Of a stretch of DNA of 64,000 nt, positions 33,028 to 39,963 are shown one piece after another. Position 1 is the first letter of the stretch; every line of letters starts with the position of its first letter. The position numbers and the translations under genes are program-made. Origin of the DNA: Teichococcus wenyumeiae (GTDB lineage: Bacteria; Pseudomonadota; Alphaproteobacteria; Acetobacterales; Acetobacteraceae). The stretch covers positions 1 to 64,000 of the forward strand of contig NZ_RFLX01000015.1 in NCBI RefSeq assembly GCF_003696345.1. The letters run 5' to 3'. The notes beneath the pieces are model-generated. The model searched no databases. It had not been told where the DNA came from and saw only the letters and a program-made list of their open reading frames with translations.

Positions 33028-33947
33028 CCGAGATGCCCGACGTCATCCTGAACGAGTGCTTCGCCCGCGACGGGTTGCAGCACGAACCCACAGTGCTGCC
33101 CGCCGCCGACAAGGCCGCCATGCTGGAGCGCATCGCGGATTGCGGCTTCCGCCGCATCGAGATCACCTCCTTCTCCCATCCCAAATACGTGCCGCAATTC
33201 GCCGATGCGGTGGAGTTGCTGGATGCGGTGCCGCCGCGCCCGGGCGTGCTGTTCAAGGCCACCTGCCCCAACCCTGCCGCCGTGCAGCGCGCGCTGGCCA
33301 CCCGCAATGCGCGGCCGCCGGAGGAGATCAGCTTTCTGGTCTCGGCCTCCGAAGGTCATACACAGCGCAACCTCCGTCGCTCCCGTGCCGAGCAGTGGCG
33401 CAATGTGGAGGAGATGGCGGCGCTGGCCGGAAATGCATTCACCACCGTCGGCACCATTTCGGTTGCCTTCGACTGCCCCTTCGATGGCCCGACACCGCCA
33501 GCGCGCGTGGTGGAGGATGCGCAGCGCTACCTGGCGCTGGGCGTGAAGCGCATTGCGGTGGGCGATACAATCGGCAGCGCCACGCCGCCGCGCGTGCGGG
33601 AATTGATGCGGCTGCTGCAGGCGGAATTGCCACCGGACGTCGTAGTTATCGCGCATTTCCATGATTCGCGCGGCACTGGCCTGGCCAATTGCGTCGCGGC
33701 GCTGGAGGCGGGCATCACCTATTTCGACACGGCGCTGGGCGGCACCGGCGGGCATCCGGCCGAGATCGCCTATGGCGAAGGCTTCACCGGCAATGTCTGC
33801 ACGGAGGATCTGGCGACGCTGTTCGAGGCCATGGGCCTCCGCACCGGTCTGGACATCACGCGCCTGCGTGACGCCGGCCGCGCCGCCGAAACCCTGCTGG
33901 GCCGCCGCCTGCATGCCCGCACCACGCGGCTGGGAGAACATGCATGA
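33024..33947 (+). CDS. HMG-CoA-lyase-like aldolase lacking the usual catalytic Cys
   Basis: TIM-barrel lyase of 307 residues. Present: Arg15 and Asp16 in FARDGLQHE, EITSFSHPKYVPQFAD, metal ligands His211 and His213 in AHFHDSRGTGLAN, and Asn257 in TGNVCTED. In HMG-CoA lyases the mobile loop GGLGGCPYA holds a catalytic Cys; here it reads GGTGGHPAEIAYGEG, with His244 at the Cys position, so a different acid/base or substrate is likely. The fold still predicts metal-dependent retro-aldol or retro-Claisen cleavage of a 3-hydroxyacyl-CoA. The gene overlaps its neighbours by four bases on each side, between the acid:CoA ligase and a crotonase. Confidence 0.83.
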   Translation: MTEMPDVILNECFARDGLQHEPTVLPAADKAAMLERIADCGFRRIEITSFSHPKYVPQFADAVELLDAVPPRPGVLFKATCPNPAAVQRALATRNARPPEEISFLVSASEGHTQRNLRRSRAEQWRNVEEMAALAGNAFTTVGTISVAFDCPFDGPTPPARVVEDAQRYLALGVKRIAVGDTIGSATPPRVRELMRLLQAELPPDVVVIAHFHDSRGTGLANCVAALEAGITYFDTALGGTGGHPAEIAYGEGFTGNVCTEDLATLFEAMGLRTGLDITRLRDAGRAAETLLGRRLHARTTRLGEHA

Positions 33948-34753
33948 CCGCTACCGATGAGGCCCCGCTGCTGGTGCGGCGCCACGGCGCCGTGGTCCGC
34001 GCCATCCTGAACCGCCCGGCGCGGCGAAATGCCATGAATGCTGAGATGGTCGAGCAACTGGACGCGCTGCTGGCGGGCCTGGCCGAGGACCGTACCGCGC
34101 GCGTGCTGGTCATCTCCGGCGCGGGCGGGCACTTCTGCGCCGGGCTCGACCTCACGGAAGCCGGCGCGCCCTTGCCGCCGGAAGAGAAGCTCGCCCGGCA
34201 ACTGAGCCGGAACCGGCGCACCGCCGCACGGCTGGCGACGATTGCCACGCTGCCGCAGGTGGTGATCGCCGAGGTCGAGGGCTCGGCCTTCGCTGGCGGC
34301 CTTGGTCTGGTCTGCGCGGCAGATATCGCGCTGGCCTCCGGGGAGGCGCGCTTCGCTGCCCCGGAGGTCCGGCGCGGGTTAGTGCCCGCGCAGATCCTGC
34401 CCTGGCTGGCGCACCGCATGGGCCGCAGCCAAGCTGGCCGGCTGGTGCTGCAGAGCGCCACCATCGATGCACCGCATGCTCTGGCCACCGGGCTGGTGCA
34501 TGAAGTACTGCCTGACGCCGCCGCGTTGGCCGCTCGCACGGCCACCTTGGTGGCGGATGTGCTGCAAGGCGCCCCCGGCGCGCTGGCGGAAACCAAGGCC
34601 CTGCTGGCGGCGCTGGGCGATGCGGTCCCCGGCCATTACGCCGAGGCCGGTGCCCAGGCCTTTGCCCGCTGCGCAGCCGGCGGCGAGGCCGAGGAGGGTA
34701 TTGCTGCCTTCAAGGCCAGGCGCCAGCCGACCTGGGCGCCTGTTCCAGCCTGA
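33944..34753 (+). CDS. crotonase-fold enoyl-CoA hydratase/isomerase (first copy)
   Basis: Crotonase-superfamily protein of 269 residues. It has the first oxyanion-hole strand GAGGHFCAGLDLTEA and the second GSAFAGGLGLVCAADI. Against classical hydratase (GGGCELAMMCD) the first catalytic Glu is replaced by Gly; the second is kept in FAAPEVRRG. It may therefore be an isomerase or another thioester-acting member rather than a standard hydratase. It is the last intact gene of the first overlapping run and is followed by the tctC pseudogene on the opposite strand. Confidence 0.85.
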   Translation: MTATDEAPLLVRRHGAVVRAILNRPARRNAMNAEMVEQLDALLAGLAEDRTARVLVISGAGGHFCAGLDLTEAGAPLPPEEKLARQLSRNRRTAARLATIATLPQVVIAEVEGSAFAGGLGLVCAADIALASGEARFAAPEVRRGLVPAQILPWLAHRMGRSQAGRLVLQSATIDAPHALATGLVHEVLPDAAALAARTATLVADVLQGAPGALAETKALLAALGDAVPGHYAEAGAQAFARCAAGGEAEEGIAAFKARRQPTWAPVPA

Positions 34754-35250
34754 TTCCGGCGGAAGGCGACCACCTTCTTCCACAGGGGCACCTCGGCCCG
34801 CATACGCGCTTCCAGCGGGCCGGAGCCATCCAGCAGCAGCTTCGTGACTGGCGCGTCCAGCGGCGTGTCCTCGCGCAGCGGCGCGCTTCCTGCGCCAGGC
34901 GCTGCACCACGCCCGGCGGCGTGCCATGAGGCCCGACAGGCCGTACCATATGTCGAGGCTGTGGTTTGGCAATTTCTCCAATCCGGCACATGCGTCATCG
35001 TCTTGATCAGTTCGGTGATCGGCATGCCGGTATCGCCGGCATAGAGCGCGTTCACCGCTTGCGTCCGCCCCGACAGGGCACGTGTAGGATGTCGCGGCCA
35101 TGCGCACCTTCAGCAAGTCTCCCGCTAGGTGCAAAGGGCATGACGAAACGCACGGCCCTGTCTGGTCACGGCCGCGCTTGTGTCATGGGCCGCCAGCGGC
35201 ATCGCCAAGGCGCCTGCGGCCGTCAGTAGCCCGCGCCGCCTGGCCATCAT
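34750..35250 (-). pseudogene. collapsed tctC (Bug) pseudogene
   Basis: Pieces of a Bug/TctC receptor occur in order on the minus strand but in different frames and with the middle lost. A twin-arginine signal start MMARRRGLLTAAGALAMPLA begins at 35250, then VRFVMPFAPSGRLAEGA, then HVPCRGG. After that come NHSLDIWYGLSG, GTPPGVVQRLAQEARRCA, and the C-terminal DAPVTKLLLDGSGPLEARMR with EVPLWKKVVAFRRNQA near 34750. Only about 500 of the expected 975 bases remain. It lies exactly between the two halves of the CoA cluster, opposite in direction to an intact tctC gene, so it is probably a displaced older paralogue. Confidence 0.7.
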
Positions 35251-35309
35251 CTCGGTTTCCCCTTCAGTTTCCCGCCCTGTTTCCGAACGGCAGAAGGCTG
35301 CGACGGATG

Positions 35310-35339
35310 GTTGATATTATCAACAAACAGGCCTAGGTT
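35310..35339 (+). promoter_or_regulatory. promoter overlapped by MarR-type operator, site 2
   Basis: GTTGATATTATCAAC (35310-35324) is palindromic and matches the site at 30974-30988 in 13 of 15 positions. Both changes are in the left half and centre (C to T). TTGATA (35311-35316) is the -35 box, and TAGGTT (35334-35339) follows after 17 bases as the -10. It should drive the second operon, from the TctC gene at 35381 onward, under the same MarR control. Confidence 0.7.
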
Positions 35340-35380
35340 CCCTGGCGAAGGGGCAGCAAGCCCACGCAAGGAGGACGATG

Positions 35381-36355
35381 ATGCTGAAGCGACGCACCCT
35401 GCTGGCGACCGTGCTGGCCCTTCCGGCGGTCCGGGCCCGCGCCGCCGGCGACTGGTTGCCAGATCGCCCGGTGCGCATGATCGTTCCCTTCGCGGCAGGT
35501 GGCCCCGCCGATATCTTCGGCCGCGTCTTCGCCGATGCCCTCGGCAAGCAATTGCGCCAGCCTGTGGTGGTGGAGAACCGTGGCGGCGCCGGCGGCCTGC
35601 TGGGAACCGACGCCGTGGCCAAGTCCGCACTGGATGGGTCAACCCTCGGCTTCACCGGCCCCGGTGCCTTGTCCATCGCGCCGGCCATGCCGCAGCAGCA
35701 GATGCCTTTCGATGTCTACAAGGATCTGGCGCATCTGACGCTGGTGGTGCGCGTGCCGGAAGTGCTGGTGGTGAATGCGAAATCCGACATCAGGGATCTC
35801 GCCGCGCTGGTGGCATTGGCGAAGAAGAAGCCGGGTGCCGTGAACTATGGCTCGGCCGGGGTTGGCTCCATCACGCATCTGGCGAGCGCGCTGTTGGCCT
35901 CGGAAGCGAAGATGGAGGCGCTGCACATTCCGTATCGCGGCGTCGCTCCGGCGGCCACCGACCTGCTGAGCGGCCGCTTCACCTATCTCATCGCCGACGT
36001 GCCGGCGCTGCGGCCGCATATCGAGGCGGGGGCCTTCCGCCCGTTGGCCGTCACCACCGCGCAGCGCGTGCCGAGCCTGCCGGATGTGCCGACCACGGCG
36101 GAACTTGGCCTGCCGCGCGTCATTTCGGACAACTGGTATGGCCTGGCCCTGCCCGCCGCCACGCCGGCGCATATTCGCGAGGGCATGCGCGACGCCGCCA
36201 CACGCGCGCTGAACAGCCCGGAACTGGTTCAGGGTTTCGCGGCGCAGGGCGGTGAAGCGGCGCCACTGGCGCCGGAAGCCTATCTTGATTTCCTGCAGGC
36301 GGAGGCTGCCAAATGGGGGCCGCTGGTGAAGCAGAGCGGCGCGGAATCGCTGTGA
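35381..36355 (+). CDS. Bug/TctC-family binding protein of the CoA cluster
   Basis: Receptor of 324 residues with a signal peptide (MLKRRTLLATVLALPAVRARA) and the Bug start LPDRPVRMIVPFAAGGPADIFGRVFA. Landmarks are VVVENRGGAGGLLGTDAVAKSA, GSAGVGSITHLAS, HIPYRGVAPAATDLLSGR, and WYGLALPAATP. AAGGAGG lies six bases before ATG 35381; an ATG three bases earlier is too close to it. It heads the second operon behind operator 2, and its stop overlaps the flavoprotein gene (TGATG). It probably captures the acid that the cluster activates and cleaves; a TctAB permease must be encoded elsewhere. Confidence 0.9.
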   Translation: MLKRRTLLATVLALPAVRARAAGDWLPDRPVRMIVPFAAGGPADIFGRVFADALGKQLRQPVVVENRGGAGGLLGTDAVAKSALDGSTLGFTGPGALSIAPAMPQQQMPFDVYKDLAHLTLVVRVPEVLVVNAKSDIRDLAALVALAKKKPGAVNYGSAGVGSITHLASALLASEAKMEALHIPYRGVAPAATDLLSGRFTYLIADVPALRPHIEAGAFRPLAVTTAQRVPSLPDVPTTAELGLPRVISDNWYGLALPAATPAHIREGMRDAATRALNSPELVQGFAAQGGEAAPLAPEAYLDFLQAEAAKWGPLVKQSGAESL

Positions 36356-37329
36356 TGGAATTCGGCTTCCCCTCGCGGCTGCCGGGCGTTCTTGGCATCC
36401 GCTATCCCATTGTGCAGGGAGGAATGAGCTGGGCCTCTTCCTCGGCCTCACTGGCGCTGGCCGTGGCGCGTGCGGGCGGGCTGGGGACGATCGCCGCCGG
36501 CCCGATGCGGCCAGAGGCGCTGCTGGAGGCCATCCGCACCGTGCGCGCCGGCACCGACGCGCCTTTTGCCGTCAATATCCCGCTCTACAACAAGCGTTCC
36601 GCCGAGTTCCTCGATATTGCCGAGGCCGAACGCGTGCCGGTGGTGATCGGCTCCCAGGGCGGGCCCAAGGCGCATCTGCCGCGCTTCCGCGCTTATGGCG
36701 CGAAGTGGCTGCATGTCGTTGCCTCGCCGCTGCATGCGATGAAGGCGGAAGCAGCCGGCGTGGATGGGTTGATCGTCGTGGGCGGCGAGGCCGGCGGCCA
36801 CCCCGCGCCGGACGAGGTTTCGGCCATGGTGATGGTGCGGGCGGTGGTGAAGGCGGTGTCGCTACCGGTGATCGGGGCCGGCGGCGTGGCGGATGGCGAG
36901 GGCATCGCTGCCATGTTTGCTCTGGGCGCGGAGGGCGCGCAGCTCGGCACCCGCTTCCTGATGACGGAGGAAGCCACGGTGCACCCCGCCTACAAGGAGA
37001 TGGTACGCAAGGCCGCCCTGGCCGATACCACGCTGGTGGGGCGCGGCGGGCTGCCGGTGCGGCAGTTGCGCAACCGCTTCACGGATGAGGTCGATGCCGC
37101 CGAGCGCGCCGGGCATGAGAAGGAGGCGCTGGCGCTGCTCTACAACAGCCGCAGCCTGAAGCTGGCCGCGCTGGATGGCGATGTGGAGTGGGGCAAGGTC
37201 GAGGCCGGGCAGACCGCCGGGTTGATCGACGACATCCCCCCGGCCGCCGTGGTGATGCGACGGCTCGTCGAGGGTGCCGAGGCCGCCCGCCGCCGCCTCG
37301 CCGGCCTGCCCGCGCTGGCGCCGGCATGA
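36355..37329 (+). CDS. nitronate-monooxygenase-like flavoprotein
   Basis: FMN-binding TIM-barrel protein of 324 residues of the nitronate monooxygenase/2-nitropropane dioxygenase family. Seen: IVQGGMSWASSSASLALAVARAGGLGTI, PFAVNIPLYN, VVIGSQGGPKAHLPRF, GGEAGGHPAP with the putative catalytic His, and the FMN phosphate loop GAGGVADGEGIAAMFALGAEGAQLGTRFLM. In CoA catabolic clusters family members may act as enoyl or ketone reductases or oxidases rather than on nitro compounds, so the reaction is open. It overlaps TctC upstream and the crotonase gene downstream. Confidence 0.85.
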   Translation: MEFGFPSRLPGVLGIRYPIVQGGMSWASSSASLALAVARAGGLGTIAAGPMRPEALLEAIRTVRAGTDAPFAVNIPLYNKRSAEFLDIAEAERVPVVIGSQGGPKAHLPRFRAYGAKWLHVVASPLHAMKAEAAGVDGLIVVGGEAGGHPAPDEVSAMVMVRAVVKAVSLPVIGAGGVADGEGIAAMFALGAEGAQLGTRFLMTEEATVHPAYKEMVRKAALADTTLVGRGGLPVRQLRNRFTDEVDAAERAGHEKEALALLYNSRSLKLAALDGDVEWGKVEAGQTAGLIDDIPPAAVVMRRLVEGAEAARRRLAGLPALAPA

Positions 37330-38024
37330 TCCGGCACGACACGCGGGACGGCGTGCGGCTGCTGTTCCTGTCCCGGCCGCAGAAGCGCAACGCTCTGGAC
37401 ACGGCCACAGCACAGGGCCTGGTGGATGCGCTGGCGGCGGCAGGGGGGGATGAGGCGGTGCGCGCCGTGGTCCTGGCGGCGGATGGCCCCGGCTTCTGCG
37501 CCGGAGCCGACCTGGGCGAGATCCGCGCCATCGCCGCCGATCCTGGTGCACGTGCGGCAAGGGCGGCGCTGAGCGAGGCGGTGCTGCTGGCGCCGGGCCG
37601 CATCGGCAAGCCCGTGGTGGCGGCGGTGCAGGGCGCCGCGCTGGGTGCCGGGGCCGCCCTGGCGCTGGGCTGCGACGCCATGCTGATGGCATCGGGCGCG
37701 AAGCTGGGTTTCCCCGAGGCACGGCACGGCATGCTGCCCGCTCTGATGGCCCCGGTGCTGCTGCGGCACCTGCCGCCGCGCGAGGTCTTCCGCTTGCTGG
37801 CCACCGGCGAGGACCTGCCGGCGGACGAAGCGTGGCGGCTGGGCCTCTGCGGCAAACTGGTGCCGGAGGATGAGTTGCTGGAGGCCGCAATGAGCCTGGC
37901 GGCATCCCTGGCCACCTTGCCGCCGCCGCGCATGCGGGCGCTGAAACGGCTCTGCGCCGCCGGCGCGCGTCCCCTGGAGGAAGGCTTCGCGCAGGCACGC
38001 GCGATGCGGGAGGAGTTCGCATGA
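37326..38024 (+). CDS. crotonase-fold enoyl-CoA hydratase/isomerase (second copy)
   Basis: Crotonase-superfamily protein of 232 residues, somewhat short. Oxyanion strands are GPGFCAGADLGEI and GAALGAGAALALGCDAM. The first catalytic Glu position is Ala; the second Glu remains in FPEARHGMLPA. As with the 33944 gene this suggests isomerase or another thioester reaction. The start is ATG 37326, overlapping the upstream stop by four bases. It is 30-40 residues shorter at the C-terminus than canonical hydratases, which could alter trimer packing. Confidence 0.83.
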   Translation: MIRHDTRDGVRLLFLSRPQKRNALDTATAQGLVDALAAAGGDEAVRAVVLAADGPGFCAGADLGEIRAIAADPGARAARAALSEAVLLAPGRIGKPVVAAVQGAALGAGAALALGCDAMLMASGAKLGFPEARHGMLPALMAPVLLRHLPPREVFRLLATGEDLPADEAWRLGLCGKLVPEDELLEAAMSLAASLATLPPPRMRALKRLCAAGARPLEEGFAQARAMREEFA

Positions 38025-39217
38025 AGCCCTTGGACGGCTTGGTGATCCTGGACCTGTCACGCGTCCTGGCCTGCCCCTTCGCCACCATGCTGCTGGCCGA
38101 GATGGGCGCCGAGGTCATCAAGGTGGAGCAACCCGGCAGCGGCGACGAGACCCGCAGCTTCGAGCCCTTCGCCGAAGCGCCCGGCGGCAGTGTCAGTGGC
38201 TACTACATGGCCTGCAACCGCTCCAAGTCCTCTATCACCGTTAACCTGCGGCATGAGGAGGGGCGGCGCGTGATCCGCGACCTCGCCGCGCAGGCGGATG
38301 TGCTGGTGGAGAACTTTCCCGTCGGCACATTGGCGAGGCGCGGGCTGGATTATGCCGAGCTGGCGGAAGTCAATCCGCGGCTGGTGTATCTGTCCTGCAC
38401 CGGCTTCGGCCAGACCGGGCCTTACGCCAAGCGCAAAGGTTACGACACCGTCTTCCAGGCCATGGGCGGGCTGATGGGCCTCACTGGAGAGCGCGGCGGC
38501 GGGCCGGTGAAGCCGGGGCTGCCGGTGGCCGACCTGTCCTCCGGCCTTTGGGCCGCCATCGCCATCCTGACGGCCCTGCGCGGGCGCGACCGCACCGGCA
38601 AGGGCGGCCATGTGGACCTGTCCATGTTCGACGCGCAGGTGGCGCTGCTGACCATCGCGGCGGCACGCAACTTCGCCCTGGGCGAGGTGCCGCCGCGCCT
38701 GGGCACCGAGCATCCGGGCCGGGTGCCCAGCGCCAGCTTCCGCTGCGCGGATGACCGCTACCTGCATATCACTGCCAGCGACCAGCACTGGGCGCCGCTT
38801 TGCGCCGCGCTGGAATTGGATGACCTGGCCACGGATGCGGAACTGTCCACCAATGCCGGCCGCGTCGCGCGGCGGGAGGAGGTGATGGCGGCCATGTCCC
38901 GCGCCCTGGCGGCCCTGCCGCGCGGGGAAGCTTTCGCACGGCTGGACGGGGCCGGCGTGCCCGCCGGGCCCGTGCTGGCTCTGGATGAGGTGCTGGTCGA
39001 CGAGCACGTGCAGGCGCGCGGCATGGTGTCGCGCTTCGACCACCCGGTGCTGGGCCAGTTCCCGGCCCTGCCCGTGCCTCTGCGCTTCGAGGGCTGGGCC
39101 AACCCGGAAGTGGGCCGCCCGCCATTGCTGGGCGAGCATACGGAGGAGGTGCTGGCCCGGCGCCTCGGCATGGATGCGGCGCGCGTCGCCGAATTGCGGG
39201 AGATGGGAGCGCTATGA
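38021..39217 (+). CDS. CaiB/BaiF-family CoA-transferase
   Basis: Class III CoA-transferase of 398 residues. Seen: start LDGLVILDLSRVLACPFATMLLAEMGAEVIKVE, CNRSKSSITVNLRHEEGR, VDLSMFDAQVALL with the predicted catalytic Asp (about residue 204), the Gly-rich loop GERGGGPVKPGLPVADL, and DEHVQARGMV at the C-terminus. These enzymes move CoA between carboxylic acids with no ATP cost; relatives act on formate/oxalate, carnitine, itaconate or mesaconate. In this operon it offers a second route, beside the SucCD-like and AMP-forming ligases, for loading the substrate. It overlaps both neighbours by four bases. Confidence 0.9.
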   Translation: MKPLDGLVILDLSRVLACPFATMLLAEMGAEVIKVEQPGSGDETRSFEPFAEAPGGSVSGYYMACNRSKSSITVNLRHEEGRRVIRDLAAQADVLVENFPVGTLARRGLDYAELAEVNPRLVYLSCTGFGQTGPYAKRKGYDTVFQAMGGLMGLTGERGGGPVKPGLPVADLSSGLWAAIAILTALRGRDRTGKGGHVDLSMFDAQVALLTIAAARNFALGEVPPRLGTEHPGRVPSASFRCADDRYLHITASDQHWAPLCAALELDDLATDAELSTNAGRVARREEVMAAMSRALAALPRGEAFARLDGAGVPAGPVLALDEVLVDEHVQARGMVSRFDHPVLGQFPALPVPLRFEGWANPEVGRPPLLGEHTEEVLARRLGMDAARVAELREMGAL

Positions 39218-39963
39218 CCGAAGCTGTTCTATGGGCCAAGACGGAAGCGGGCGTCGTCACCCTGACCCTGAACCGGCCGGAGGCGCGCAACGCCCTGAAC
39301 ACCGCCATGGCGGAAGCGCTGCTGGCCGGCGCCCGCCGCGCCGTGGCGGAGGAGGCGAAGCTGGTCCTGGTGCGCGCCAATGGCCCCGTCTTCTGCGCCG
39401 GCGCCGACCTGAAGGAGCGCAAGGGCATGGACGAGGACCAGGTCCGCGCCCGCCGCCTGAAGGGCTTCGTGGCCTATGACGCGCTGGAGCGGCTGACCAT
39501 GCCCTCCATCGCCGTGGTGGAGGGCGCCGCCGTGGGCTCGGGCGGCGAGATCGCGGCAGCCTGCGACTTCATCATTGCCACCCCCGCCGCATCCTTCCGC
39601 ACGCCGGAGGCGCTCTGGGGCACGGTGGGCGCGACGCAGCGCCTGCCGCGCATCATCGGCAAGCGGCTGGCCAAGGACATGATGTTCACCGGCCGCAGCC
39701 TCTCCGCCGCCGAGGCGGTGCAGGCCGGGCTGGTGTCCCGCCTGGTGGAGGTGGATGCGCTGGAGGAGACGCTGGCGGAGATCGCGCGGGTCATCGCCGC
39801 CGCTCCGGCCAGCGCGCTGCGGCAGGCCAAGCGCTGCATCGATGAGGGCGTGGAGCGCGACCCGCGCGGCGCCCTGGCCACGGAACTGATGGCGATCGAG
39901 GAGAATCTGGCCGAAGGGGCCTGGCGCCGCACCATGGCCAGCTTCGGGAAGGCGGCGGAATGA
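39214..39963 (+). CDS. enoyl-CoA hydratase with complete catalytic pair (third copy)
   Basis: Enoyl-CoA hydratase of 249 residues. Unlike the two paralogues in this cluster it keeps both catalytic glutamates: one in GAAVGSGGEIAAACDF and one in RTPEALWGTVG. The oxyanion strand is GPVFCAGADLKER. It should hydrate a 2-enoyl-CoA to the 3-hydroxyacyl-CoA, the natural precursor of the aldolase encoded at 33024. Close relatives include methylglutaconyl-CoA hydratases (AtuE/LiuC), which would fit a branched substrate, but the pattern alone cannot prove this. Four-base overlaps on both sides show tight coupling. Confidence 0.88.
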   Translation: MTEAVLWAKTEAGVVTLTLNRPEARNALNTAMAEALLAGARRAVAEEAKLVLVRANGPVFCAGADLKERKGMDEDQVRARRLKGFVAYDALERLTMPSIAVVEGAAVGSGGEIAAACDFIIATPAASFRTPEALWGTVGATQRLPRIIGKRLAKDMMFTGRSLSAAEAVQAGLVSRLVEVDALEETLAEIARVIAAAPASALRQAKRCIDEGVERDPRGALATELMAIEENLAEGAWRRTMASFGKAAE

